Origin: Alphaproteobacteria bacterium
Lineage (GTDB): Bacteria; Pseudomonadota; Alphaproteobacteria; CAAHEQ01; UBA3637
DNA length: 39,793 nucleotides
NCBI GenBank assembly: GCA_017453485.1
Contig: JAFTEW010000041.1
Location: forward strand, 1-39,793
Reading direction: 5' to 3'
Every line of letters begins with the position of its first letter. The first letter of the stretch is position 1. The position numbers were made by a program, and so were the translations under genes. Below are positions 25,014 to 32,560 of this stretch, in pieces. The notes under the pieces were generated by a model. That model was not told the DNA's origin and searched no databases. It saw nothing but the letters and a program-made list of their open reading frames with translations.

Positions 25014-25649
25014 TTATTGGCTAACCCAAATAACGCGTGCCATCCAGGCGACTTCCGATGCGTTTAAAATAATGTCCGGGTGTTCGTGATTTAATGATTT
25101 GAGTTGAATTTGTCGGGCAGAACGATGTTCCAGTTCTTTGACCATCACTTCTCCGGCTGTTGTTTTAACGACGATCCGATCGCCTTTTCGAATTTCCGAA
25201 TCGGGTGAAATAACCAATTTATCACCGTCCCGATAGGCCGGTTCCATGCTGTTTCCGGATACTTCCAAAGCATAAACATTATCGGCCACAGCCAATGGAA
25301 ATTCGATTCCGTCCCATGTCTCGGTTCCAAGCGGATAGCCATCCGAATCGAAGTATCCTTCACGGCCGGCTTTGGCAAGCCCTAACAGAGGGATAATATG
25401 CGGTTTGGGGCGATAGGGTTCACCGGCACGTTCCATGAATTCAAAAATGGTTGTATTCGTGGCTTGCAGGATTTTATTCATACTTTCTGTGGAAGGCCAC
25501 CGTTTGCGACCATCGGCACCAATGCGCTTGGATTTGTTAAAACTAGTTGGGTCCAGACCGGCTTTGACGGCTAGTCCCGATAAAGAAAGGCCCTTGCTTT
25601 CTGCTAATTTTTCGATTCCATTCCAAATTTCTGTGTATGATAATTGCAT
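25014..25649 (-). CDS. LexA/CI-like HTH regulator with S24 peptidase domain
   Basis: This is a DNA-binding repressor of 211 residues. The HTH region is at about 8-70 (LSLSGLAVKAGLDPTSFNKSKR). The S24 domain at about 85-205 has the self-cleavage set intact: Ala94-Gly95 (LAKAGREG), Ser134 (SGNSMEPAYRDGD) and Lys171 (VMVKELEH), as in LexA and CI. It could therefore respond to RecA-type DNA damage signalling. It lies 10 bases upstream of lnt, a pairing found in many alphaproteobacteria, so it is probably a host gene. However, it is also divergent from the phage-derived cluster across a promoter-containing gap, the arrangement of a phage repressor. Which operators it binds cannot be told from sequence. 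Confidence 0.88.
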   Translation of the reverse strand: MQLSYTEIWNGIEKLAESKGLSLSGLAVKAGLDPTSFNKSKRIGADGRKRWPSTESMNKILQATNTTIFEFMERAGEPYRPKPHIIPLLGLAKAGREGYFDSDGYPLGTETWDGIEFPLAVADNVYALEVSGNSMEPAYRDGDKLVISPDSEIRKGDRIVVKTTAGEVMVKELEHRSARQIQLKSLNHEHPDIILNASEVAWMARVIWVSQ

Positions 25650-25679
25650 ATTCTCTCCATTATTTAAACAGATATATAT

Positions 25680-25708
25680 TATGTATCATATCCTTTTTAT
25701 CCTGTCAA
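25680..25708 (-). promoter_or_regulatory. Promoter of the S24 regulator and lnt
   Basis: On the minus strand TTGACA (25703-25708), 17 bases, TACATA (25680-25685). The spacer holds two GGATA copies, a possible operator. Confidence 0.65.
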
Positions 25709-25732
25709 TAGGTTTTTTTTCTTATTTTTAAC

Positions 25733-25776
25733 TTGACATCTTTTATTTTTTGGTTTAGTTCTTGTTTTGTTCTTAT
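25733..25776 (+). promoter_or_regulatory. Weak or activator-dependent promoter of the phage-derived cluster, with direct repeats
   Basis: TTGACA (25733-25738) is a perfect -35, but no good -10 lies at 16-18 bases (TAGTTC at 17). Two direct GTTCTT copies follow, 6 bases apart (near 25758-25773), and are candidate binding sites. The start of the first cluster gene is at 25800. Confidence 0.4.
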
Positions 25777-25799
25777 TTTTATCAATGAAAGGATTGCAA

Positions 25800-26183
25800 A
25801 TGAGGAATAAATACCTAAAACAAACAGACGGCCGCGAAACCGTGCCGTTTGAAACAACGGAAAAAGCCTGGTTTTGGTATTGTTTATGCCGACAACTGGG
25901 ATTTGAAAAAGGACATCGACAGAGTGGTCAAATGGCGCGTCCTTGTGAAACATCGGATATTTTTATCTCGCTAAAACGGCTGTTATGTCAAGGCGTTTTG
26001 CGGCGGGCACACTTACTTGTCCTGCAAATATATGGGGATAGACAAGAACCGCCTCACATCAATTTCGGGGCAAGTGAACGTGTTTGTCGTTTGTGGCAGG
26101 ATGCGATAGCGGCTTTGGATGTATTGCTGCGGGAAAAGGGGATTGTGGCCGGATTGTTTTTGATCGGGGGATATGTTCGATGA
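25800..26183 (+). CDS. Hypothetical phage-associated protein, possible regulator
   Basis: I do not recognise a named family in this 127-residue protein. It begins MRNKYLKQTDGRETVPFE and is rich in Trp, Cys and Arg (EKAWFWYCLCRQLGFEKG, DIFISLKRLLCQGVLRRAHLL, RVCRLWQDAIAALDVLL). The helical, basic character without membrane segments would suit a small nucleic-acid-binding or transcription factor. I chose ATG 25800, with AAAGGA 6 bases upstream. It is the first gene after the divergent S24 regulator and shares 4 bases with the next gene. Position at the head of a late-gene cluster fits an activator or antiterminator, but nothing in the sequence proves it. Confidence 0.6.
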   Translation: MRNKYLKQTDGRETVPFETTEKAWFWYCLCRQLGFEKGHRQSGQMARPCETSDIFISLKRLLCQGVLRRAHLLVLQIYGDRQEPPHINFGASERVCRLWQDAIAALDVLLREKGIVAGLFLIGGYVR

Positions 26184-26575
26184 AAAATATATTGGCACAA
26201 GGATATCGCTATCCGTTTGCTTACGTTGCTTTTGGCGGATCAAAGACCCAATGGTGGATGCGTTTTTTGAAAAAAGGATTTTATCATTGCGCTTTGGTTT
26301 TGGGAAATGGACGGGATTGGATATTGATTGATCCGTTGGCTGGATTTACGGATATGATTATATTAAAGAATGTTGCGGTTGTAAAAGTCTTGAAAGCAAA
26401 AGGATATCGTCTGATGCGAACGACACCGCATCTGCCGTCAAACACCGGGATTCAGTTGCGGCCGATGACCTGTGTAGAAACGGTTAAGCGTTTTTTGGGG
26501 ATACGACGTCCCGAAATTTGGACGCCGTATCAATTATTTAAATTTTTATTCCTAAAAAAGGAAAATAATCCTTGA
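26180..26575 (+). CDS. Small protein resembling permuted papain-fold (NlpC/P60-LRAT-like) enzymes
   Basis: This is a 131-residue soluble protein. I chose ATG 26180, which overlaps the previous stop (ATGA). A His in FYHCALVLGNG (His36) is followed by strands (DWILIDPLAGF) and later a Cys in MTCVETVKRFLGI (Cys98) at a helix start. That His-before-Cys order, with HxxxV-like and TCVE-like surroundings, is typical of permuted papain-fold families such as YiiX and LRAT-like proteins, some of which are phage-encoded. If correct it would be a cysteine hydrolase or acyltransferase acting on cell wall or lipids. The similarity is by eye only. A canonical promoter for the capsid genes overlaps its stop codon. 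Confidence 0.5.
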   Translation: MKNILAQGYRYPFAYVAFGGSKTQWWMRFLKKGFYHCALVLGNGRDWILIDPLAGFTDMIILKNVAVVKVLKAKGYRLMRTTPHLPSNTGIQLRPMTCVETVKRFLGIRRPEIWTPYQLFKFLFLKKENNP

Positions 26576-26600
26576 CATTTTTAAAAAAATATGATATAGT
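26572..26600 (+). promoter_or_regulatory. Strong sigma-70 promoter of the virion genes
   Basis: TTGACA (26572-26577), 17 bases, TATAGT (26595-26600). It overlaps the end of the preceding gene, and transcription would start near 26607. The leader contains a terminator-like hairpin before the portal gene at 26707. Confidence 0.85.
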
Positions 26601-26633
26601 CCTTTTCAGTTAGCAAGCAGAAGTCTATCCCTC

Positions 26634-26668
26634 GCAGGTTTTCGATTTGTTCGAAAGCCTGCTTTTTG
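26634..26668 (+). terminator. Intrinsic terminator / possible attenuator in the portal leader
   Basis: A 12-bp stem with one G-T pair joins GCAGGTTTTCGA (from 26634) and TCGAAAGCCTGC (to 26662), followed by TTTTT. AAGCAG at 26615-26620 is complementary to CTGCTT (26659-26664), an alternative pairing that would break the terminator stem. It lies between the promoter and the first virion gene. Confidence 0.7.
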
Positions 26669-26706
26669 TTTGCAGCTGTTATTATTGATTTTATAAAGGA
26701 GAGGTT

Positions 26707-28176
26707 ATGAAAGACATTCAATACCTGTATCGCCGATTTCAACGGGCACGTTCCGTTCGCAGCGGTTGGGAAGCGGTTTGGCGTGATTGCTATGAATATG
26801 CATTGCCACAACGGGGCAGTTCATTCCATCCCGGCGAATCGCCGATTGTGCCGCTTTTTGACGGAACGGCGCCGGATTCGGTGGATCAGTTGGCGGCTTT
26901 AATTCTGTCAGAAATGACGCCCCCGTGGCTTCGTTGGTTCCAACTGACAGCCGGGACGGATTTATCCGAAGCGGAACGGAATCGAATCGCCGTTGATTTG
27001 GAAAAAATTTCCGATATTTTGCAAACACATTTTGATCGGTCAAATTTTGCCATGGAGATTCACCAATGTTATTTTGACTTAATCACGGCCGGAACGGCTT
27101 GTCTTTTGTTTGAAGAAGCTCCGGTCGGTTTGGCAACAGCTTTCCGATTTACGGCTATTCCGCTTTCTGAAATTTATGTTCTGGAAGGTCCGTCCGGTCG
27201 GCTTGATACCACATTCCGGTTGTGCCGGATGGATTTGGAAACATTTCGGAACCGTTTTCCGACGGTTGCTCTGCCGGAAAAGGTATACCAAGAAAATAGG
27301 GAAATTTATTTTAATGTAATAGAAGCCATTATTCCTAATCCTCGCGGGGGATATGATTACACGGCTTTTTTACAACCGGATAGCCAGTATGATTCCCTAA
27401 ACGGGATGAATCCTGTTTTAAAAGAAGGATATTACAGGAGTTCGCCGTTTATTACTTTTCGCTGGTTAAAGGCTCCGGGCGAGGTTTATGGACGATCGCC
27501 GGTAATGAAGACATTGCCGGATATTAAAACAGCCAATAAAGTGGTTGAGTTAATCCTGAAAAATGCGTCCATTTCCGTGACGGGTATTTGGCTGGCCGAG
27601 GACGATGGCGTCCTGAATCCCGGCAATATCAGCCTCGTCCCCGGAGCCATCATTCCCAAAGCCGTCGGGTCAAAAGGATTGACTCCGTTGGAGGCGCCTG
27701 GCAAATTTGACGTATCACAATTGATGATTGATGATTTGCGTAAACGTATCCGGCATGCTTTGTTGGTTGATCGATTTGGCGAGGTTGATACCCCAAAAAT
27801 GACAGCCACCGAAGTTTTGCAACGTTCGGATGAAATGATGCGGATTTTAGGGGCAACTTACGGTCGATTACAAACGGAATTATTGACGCCGCTGATTGAA
27901 CGAGCCGTTTATATCTTACGCAAACGCGGGGAGATTCCCGAGATTTATCTTGACGGGCGGTTATTGAAAGTTGCCTATAAATCTACCCGTGCCGGTCAAC
28001 AGGCTCAAATTGACGCCAACAATGCTTTGTTATGGTTGTCATCTGTCAGTAAATTAGGTGATAGCGCCTTACAATCGGTTGATATAGCGGCTTTCGTCAA
28101 ATGGTTGGGACAACAATTAAATGTACCGGCCGATATTTTAGGAGGACATTCCGTGACGAATGGTGCTGCCGTATGA
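26707..28176 (+). CDS. T7-type portal (head-tail connector) protein
   Basis: This forms the dodecameric ring through which DNA enters the capsid and to which the tail attaches. The 489-residue protein has the T7 gp8-type layout: RSGWEAVWRDCYEYALP near the start, then LFDGTAPDSVDQLAALILSE, and later FRWLKAPGEVYGRSPVMKTLPDIK. A long C-terminal helical region follows (KMTATEVLQRSDEMMRILGATYGRLQTELL). Length and motifs match the podoviral head-tail connector family. A GGAGAGG ribosome binding site precedes the ATG. The stop overlaps the next start (ATGA). The gene appears complete with no inactivating change. Confidence 0.92.
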   Translation: MKDIQYLYRRFQRARSVRSGWEAVWRDCYEYALPQRGSSFHPGESPIVPLFDGTAPDSVDQLAALILSEMTPPWLRWFQLTAGTDLSEAERNRIAVDLEKISDILQTHFDRSNFAMEIHQCYFDLITAGTACLLFEEAPVGLATAFRFTAIPLSEIYVLEGPSGRLDTTFRLCRMDLETFRNRFPTVALPEKVYQENREIYFNVIEAIIPNPRGGYDYTAFLQPDSQYDSLNGMNPVLKEGYYRSSPFITFRWLKAPGEVYGRSPVMKTLPDIKTANKVVELILKNASISVTGIWLAEDDGVLNPGNISLVPGAIIPKAVGSKGLTPLEAPGKFDVSQLMIDDLRKRIRHALLVDRFGEVDTPKMTATEVLQRSDEMMRILGATYGRLQTELLTPLIERAVYILRKRGEIPEIYLDGRLLKVAYKSTRAGQQAQIDANNALLWLSSVSKLGDSALQSVDIAAFVKWLGQQLNVPADILGGHSVTNGAAV

Positions 28177-28373
28177 ACCCGGCCATTCACTTTGCCAGAC
28201 TTTTCCGTCATCCGGAGGGAGCCGAAGTGCTTGCCTACCTGAAACGTATTACGCAAGAACGCATTTTATCCCCGATGGTCAGTGACGGAGAATTGCGCTA
28301 TTTAGAGGGACAGAGAGCTTTGGTAGCCCTTATTCTGTCCCTGATTCATCAAGGTCAACAAAAGGAGAAATAA
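28173..28373 (+). CDS. Small Bbp19-like phage protein
   Basis: This 66-residue protein overlaps the portal stop by 4 bases. It resembles the Bbp19 group of small podoviral proteins found between portal and scaffold genes: FRHPEGAEVLAYLKRITQERIL and a helical GELRYLEGQRALVALIL. The protein is all-helical and soluble. Its role in the virion is unknown in the family. I chose the start because it places the conserved N-terminus directly at the coupling overlap. It is 1 base from the scaffold gene. Confidence 0.6.
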   Translation: MNPAIHFARLFRHPEGAEVLAYLKRITQERILSPMVSDGELRYLEGQRALVALILSLIHQGQQKEK

Positions 28374-28374
28374 T

Positions 28375-29061
28375 ATGACCAAAAAAAAAGAAAATATAAT
28401 ATCGGGAACAGAACAGACAAAGCCCCCGGTTGAATTGCCGGATAAATTTGAAACAGATAACGACAATTTAAATACGACGGTTTTGTTAAAATCATTTTTA
28501 GATCCGAAAAAGGATGTAAGGTTGAAATTTAATCAGTTTTCGGTCGGAACCCGTCCGGAAAAGCCGGAAGATTACCGTATCCGGATAAATAATGCTTTTA
28601 TGGTCAATGATCCGATCGTGAATAAACGCCTGTTTGATTTGGGACTGACAAACGAACAGGTCCAAGGCATTTATGATCTGGCGGCCGATACAATTATACC
28701 GATGATTGAGACATTGTGTTCTGCTTTTCGGGCTGATAAAGATTTGTCGGAATTGGAACAAACTTTCGGCGGTGCGGACCAGTTTAATCAGGTTGCCCGA
28801 CAAATTTCTGATTGGGGTGAAAAGAATTTGGAACGATCCGTTTTTGAGGCTTTATCCGGCAGTAAAGATGGTATTATGACTATGTATAAAATGATGACCA
28901 ATGCCCGGGAAGAATCGGTTTTACCCCGGCCGGAAGAGAGTGTTTCGCCGGATACGGAAGACAGTTTAAAACGTTTAATGCAGGATCCCCGTTATTGGAA
29001 AAAGCAGGATCCTGAATTGGTTAAACGTGTGACCGAAGGCTTTAAACGTCTTTATGGTTAA
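28375..29061 (+). CDS. Capsid assembly scaffolding protein
   Basis: This is the probable internal scaffold for capsid assembly. It has 228 residues, is acidic and helical, and lacks Cys-rich or membrane parts. The gene lies between portal and major capsid, the T7 gp9 position. The N-terminal third is disordered and charged (KENIISGTEQTKPP). The C-terminus carries the recurring scaffold ending MQDPRYWKKQDPELVKRVTEGFKRLYG in part (DPRYWKKQDPELVKR), a pattern I know from podoviral scaffolds. The ribosome binding site is AAGGAGAAATA. It is followed by a 115-base non-coding gap with three hairpins before the capsid gene. Confidence 0.75.
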   Translation: MTKKKENIISGTEQTKPPVELPDKFETDNDNLNTTVLLKSFLDPKKDVRLKFNQFSVGTRPEKPEDYRIRINNAFMVNDPIVNKRLFDLGLTNEQVQGIYDLAADTIIPMIETLCSAFRADKDLSELEQTFGGADQFNQVARQISDWGEKNLERSVFEALSGSKDGIMTMYKMMTNAREESVLPRPEESVSPDTEDSLKRLMQDPRYWKKQDPELVKRVTEGFKRLYG

Positions 29062-29176
29062 ACCTTTTGACGGATAATCTTCGGCCCGTCAAATAAATGG
29101 GGAATACATCCCCGGAATTGTCGGTATTTGTCTGTGCAAATGCCGATTTTTTTATAACATGAAAGGAAAATATATA
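29062..29176 (+). promoter_or_regulatory. Structured gap with three successive hairpins before the capsid gene
   Basis: Hairpin 1: TTTGACGG (29066-29073) with CCGTCAAA (29086-29093). Hairpin 2: GGGGA (29099-29103) with TCCCC (29109-29113). Hairpin 3: TCGGTATTTG (29121-29130) with CAAATGCCGA (29137-29146), then seven T. Such a set could process or stabilise the capsid mRNA or set its level relative to the scaffold. Confidence 0.7.
29121..29153 (+). terminator. Intrinsic terminator before the capsid gene
   Basis: A 10-bp stem with one G-T pair and a 6-base loop ends at 29146, followed by TTTTTTT. It would end most transcripts of the portal-scaffold unit. No strong promoter is visible between it and the capsid start, so read-through or antitermination is required for capsid expression. 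Confidence 0.75.
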
Positions 29177-30016
29177 ATGACAGAAACAGTATCAACAGCG
29201 ATTGATGCTTCTTTTATTAAACACTTTGAAGCCGATGTGCATACTGCCTATCAGCAACAAGGTTCTAAATTAAAAAATACGGTTCGGTCCAAAAATAATG
29301 TTCAGGGTGCTTCTACAACATTTCAGGTTATCGGCGCAATGACGGCCGGCACAAAGACTCGGAATGCCCAAATTGCTTCATCGGCCGTGACACATGCCCC
29401 GGTTGAATGTGCTTTGACAGATTATTATGCCGGTGAATGGGTCGATCAATTAGATGAATTAAAGGTCGGTCACGACGAACGTAAAGTTTTGGCATTGGCC
29501 GGGGCATATGCCTTGGGTCGCAAGACGGATGAATTGATTATTACCGCTTTATCCGGTGCGACACAAACGGTCGGAACAGCCTCGGAAGGGTTAACAAAAG
29601 ACCGTATTTTAAAGGCCTTTACAATCCTGAATAACAATGATGTGCCTGATGATGGCGAACGATATGCTTTGGTTAGTCCGGCCCAGTGGAATCAATTATT
29701 ATCCATTGAAGAATTTTCATCGGCCAATTATGTCGGGGACGCTTACCCGATGTTGAGCGGTTCCGAAAGCCGGAAATGGATGGGAATCGTATGGATTATG
29801 CATACGGGACTTCCCAAAACAAGTTCCAGTCACACCTGCTTTATTTACCATAAATCTGCCGTCGGTCATGCCAGCGGTCAAGATATTAAGACGGATATTA
29901 CCTGGCACGGTGATTATGCGGCCCACTTCGTCAATAATATGATGAGTCAGGGGGCCTGCCTGATTGATCCGAAGGGAGTTATTAAAATGGAGTGTGCCGA
30001 TACCGTCAGTGCATAA
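29177..30016 (+). CDS. Major capsid protein
   Basis: This is the probable HK97-fold shell protein, 279 residues. The motifs match the phage capsid family used by some podoviruses: IDASFIKHFEADVHTAYQQQG, TFQVIGAMTAGTK, DYYAGEWVDQLDELK, RKVLALAGAYALGRKTDEL, and later YALVSPAQWNQLL and SGQDIKTDITWHGDYAAHFV. I chose ATG 29177, which has AAAGGAAAA upstream; the in-frame ATG at 29159 lies within that leader and would add six residues. It is followed by a strong terminator, so it may be a separate abundant transcript. The gene seems intact. There is no sign of a frameshift-derived longer form. Confidence 0.9.
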   Translation: MTETVSTAIDASFIKHFEADVHTAYQQQGSKLKNTVRSKNNVQGASTTFQVIGAMTAGTKTRNAQIASSAVTHAPVECALTDYYAGEWVDQLDELKVGHDERKVLALAGAYALGRKTDELIITALSGATQTVGTASEGLTKDRILKAFTILNNNDVPDDGERYALVSPAQWNQLLSIEEFSSANYVGDAYPMLSGSESRKWMGIVWIMHTGLPKTSSSHTCFIYHKSAVGHASGQDIKTDITWHGDYAAHFVNNMMSQGACLIDPKGVIKMECADTVSA

Positions 30017-30026
30017 TAAAACCGGA

Positions 30027-30060
30027 AAGGAGCCGCTATCGGCTCCTTTTTATTTTTTTT
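30027..30060 (+). terminator. Rho-independent terminator after the capsid gene
   Basis: AAGGAGCCG (30027-30035), loop CTAT, CGGCTCCTT (30040-30048), then a T-rich run to 30060. The next gene begins 18 bases later, and no promoter was recognised between them. Confidence 0.9.
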
Positions 30061-30077
30061 AGGGGAGTATTTTTAAT

Positions 30078-30647
30078 ATGAGTTTAACGTCTGTTGATAT
30101 TTGTTCCCATGCGTTGGTTAAATTAGGGGCCGGCAGTATTTCTTCATTTAATGAAGATACGACCGAGGCCCATGTTGCTAAACAATTATACGATATAACG
30201 GTTGAGGCTTTACTGGCTTCTTATCCGTGGCGTTTTGCTTTAAAGCAAGTTCATTTACCACGATTATTGAATCAGCCGGATGCGGATTATCGGTATGCTT
30301 ACGCCCTTCCAAAGGATTGTGTGCGGGTGCTGTCGGCCGGTGCCCATAAGCGTGGACGTGGCCTGAATTACCGGATTGCCAAACAACAATTACAAACCGA
30401 TAGTGATTCTGTGATATTGACCTATCTTGCCAAACCGGATGAAGCCGATTTTCCGGCTTTTTTCACAAAAGCCCTTATTTCCAAATTGGCGGCGGAATTT
30501 TGTCTGCCGTTGACGGAAAGTACAAGCCGAACGGACTATTTGTTGAAATTGGCGGCTGAAGATATTCAAAATGCCCGCCTGATTGACAGTCAACAGGCTG
30601 TCCCGCAGGCTTTTCAGGATTTTTCACTGATCGGAGTGCGCCAATGA
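30078..30647 (+). CDS. Tail tubular protein A-like (head-tail adaptor)
   Basis: This resembles T7 gp11, which forms the adaptor ring between portal and tail nozzle. The 189-residue protein shows the family start SLTSVDICSHALVKLGAGSI, then a helical AKQLYDITVEALLASYPWRFAL and PDADYRYAYALPKDCVRVL. An AGGGGAG ribosome binding site precedes the ATG. The gene overlaps the next one by 4 bases, and the pair corresponds to the gp11-gp12 order. It lies downstream of the capsid terminator, so its expression depends on read-through or an unseen promoter. Confidence 0.85.
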   Translation: MSLTSVDICSHALVKLGAGSISSFNEDTTEAHVAKQLYDITVEALLASYPWRFALKQVHLPRLLNQPDADYRYAYALPKDCVRVLSAGAHKRGRGLNYRIAKQQLQTDSDSVILTYLAKPDEADFPAFFTKALISKLAAEFCLPLTESTSRTDYLLKLAAEDIQNARLIDSQQAVPQAFQDFSLIGVRQ

Positions 30648-32557
30648 CAAATCTGTTTACGGCAAAAACAAATTTTACAGCCGGTGCTTTATCGGCGAAT
30701 TTGTTGGGACGGGTTGATTTAAAAGCCTATGATAATGGTGCCATGATTTTAGAAAATGTCTTTATTGAACCAACGGGCGGTGTTTATCGCCGTCCCGGCC
30801 TAAAATATGTGGCAACATTATCCGGTAACGGTCGGTTGATAATCTATGAAAAAAAAGCGAACGAAGCCTACTTGATTATCTTACAGGACGAATGTCTGCA
30901 TATTTATTTAGACGGTGTGTATCAAACGACATTGGCGGCCCCGTGGCATGAAACGCAAATAACATCTGTTCGGTGGTGCCAAAGTTCGGATGCTCTGTAT
31001 TTGGTTCATCCGGATGTTCCGCCGCAAAAATTGATGTTGAAGGACGGGATCTGGCAACTTTCGGCTTTTACTTTTTTGGCGGATAACGGATGTATTTTGC
31101 AGCCCTATCATAAATTTTGTGATGATGCTGTGACGATTGCTTCATCCGGCATGGAAGGTACGGTGACATTGACGGCTTCAAGCCCTGTCTTTCAAAATAA
31201 ACATGTCGGCCGTATTTTTAAAGTAGCCGAGGGGTATGTATCTATTACCGGTATTTCCGGTGAAATGTCTGCTACCGGTCGCGTTTTAAAAAAATTGGAT
31301 GAAGACGGTGAAGGGGCGTTACCCGCTACACGCAGTTGGGGAGAACCCGCTTTTGATTCGGAAACCGGTTATCCGGCGACGGTGGCCTTTTATCAATCGC
31401 GATTGGTCTTTGGCGGCAGTCGGTCTTTGCCGAATTATCTGTGGTTCAGTCAAAGCGGTGATTTAACGAATTTTGAATTAGGACAGGGCTATGATGCCGA
31501 TGCGATTGAATTTAACATTTTGTCGGATCAGTCAAACGCTATTTGTGCCTTGTTTGCCGGTCGCCATTTACAGGTTTTTACGACTAATGCCGAATGGATG
31601 GTATCCGGGGATCCTTTAACCCCGACAAGTATTCAATTAAAACGGCAAACACAGGTCGGCTCACCGGATAGTCGCTATGTTCCACCGATCAGTATTGACG
31701 GAGCAACTATTTTTTCGGCGGCAAACGGTCGGGAAATTCGGGAGTTTCTGTTTGCGGATATTGAACAAGCTTATCAGGCAACGGATTTATCCTTGATGTC
31801 GTCTCATTTAATCAATCAACCGCAAGATCAGGCCTATGATAAACAAAATCGTCAGGCCTATGTCATTATGGCGGATGGACGGTTATGCACACTTGTCAGT
31901 TTTCGGGCCGAAGATATTCAAAGTTGGTCTGAACAAAAAACGGACGGTGCTTTTATATCTGTTGCCGTCGGTGGGGGACAAACTTACTTTATCGTTAAAC
32001 GCGGTGAAAATTGGTATTTGGAACAACTGGATGATACGTTGCATACCGATTGTGGGTTTCACCTGTCCGAGGTCACCCCGTCACAGACATTTGGCGGGTT
32101 ATCCGTTTTAGAAGGAAAAACAGTCAAAGTTGTAGCCGATGATATTATTGTTCCGGATTGTATTGTGCAAAACGGAATGATTACCCTGGAACATCCGGCC
32201 CGTGTGATAGAGGTCGGATTGCCCTTTATTCATCGGGTTATCCCATTACCGCCGTCCGTCGGTGCCGGAAACGGGACAGCGCCGATTTCATCGGCTCGCC
32301 TGGTCAAGGGTGTTTTTCGTGTTGTTGATACTGGTTCTTTGGAAATTGATACGGGTACCGGTCTGCATCAGGAATTAACACGCCCGTTGGCATCCTATCA
32401 TTTAGATACGGTGCCCGGCCCGCAAACGGCGGATATTGTTGTCCGATCGCTCGGTTGGATACGTCGTCCGACGCAACCGCTCTGGTTGATTGAGGGGAGT
32501 CAACCGAAATCATTTAAATTGGTCAGTGTGACCAGTGATATTCAAATAGGAGGATAA
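30644..32557 (+). CDS. Tail tubular protein B-like (tail nozzle)
   Basis: This is the probable tail nozzle protein, 637 residues, rich in beta strands. It shows the stabilising-tail-protein pattern near the start: NFTAGALSANLLGRVDLKAYDNG, then ENVFIEPTGGVYRRPGLKYV. Repeated strand-turn units follow (IYEKKANEAYLIILQ, CLHIYLDGVYQTTLA). Later FYQSRLVFGGSRSLPNYLWFSQSG and ALFAGRHLQVFTTNAEWM recur in podoviral nozzle proteins. The 4-base overlap with the gp11-like gene shows coupling. The reading frame is complete. Confidence 0.85.
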   Translation: MTNLFTAKTNFTAGALSANLLGRVDLKAYDNGAMILENVFIEPTGGVYRRPGLKYVATLSGNGRLIIYEKKANEAYLIILQDECLHIYLDGVYQTTLAAPWHETQITSVRWCQSSDALYLVHPDVPPQKLMLKDGIWQLSAFTFLADNGCILQPYHKFCDDAVTIASSGMEGTVTLTASSPVFQNKHVGRIFKVAEGYVSITGISGEMSATGRVLKKLDEDGEGALPATRSWGEPAFDSETGYPATVAFYQSRLVFGGSRSLPNYLWFSQSGDLTNFELGQGYDADAIEFNILSDQSNAICALFAGRHLQVFTTNAEWMVSGDPLTPTSIQLKRQTQVGSPDSRYVPPISIDGATIFSAANGREIREFLFADIEQAYQATDLSLMSSHLINQPQDQAYDKQNRQAYVIMADGRLCTLVSFRAEDIQSWSEQKTDGAFISVAVGGGQTYFIVKRGENWYLEQLDDTLHTDCGFHLSEVTPSQTFGGLSVLEGKTVKVVADDIIVPDCIVQNGMITLEHPARVIEVGLPFIHRVIPLPPSVGAGNGTAPISSARLVKGVFRVVDTGSLEIDTGTGLHQELTRPLASYHLDTVPGPQTADIVVRSLGWIRRPTQPLWLIEGSQPKSFKLVSVTSDIQIGG

Positions 32558-32560
32558 TTT

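Noticed and set aside
25014-25649. S24/HTH gene as proof of an active prophage
   Set aside because: The gene is a usual alphaproteobacterial neighbour of lnt and is probably a host gene. It cannot by itself show that the adjacent cluster is a lysogenic phage.
29067-29095. TTGACG as the -35 of a capsid promoter
   Set aside because: No acceptable -10 lies 16-18 bases downstream, and the bases form a hairpin arm instead.
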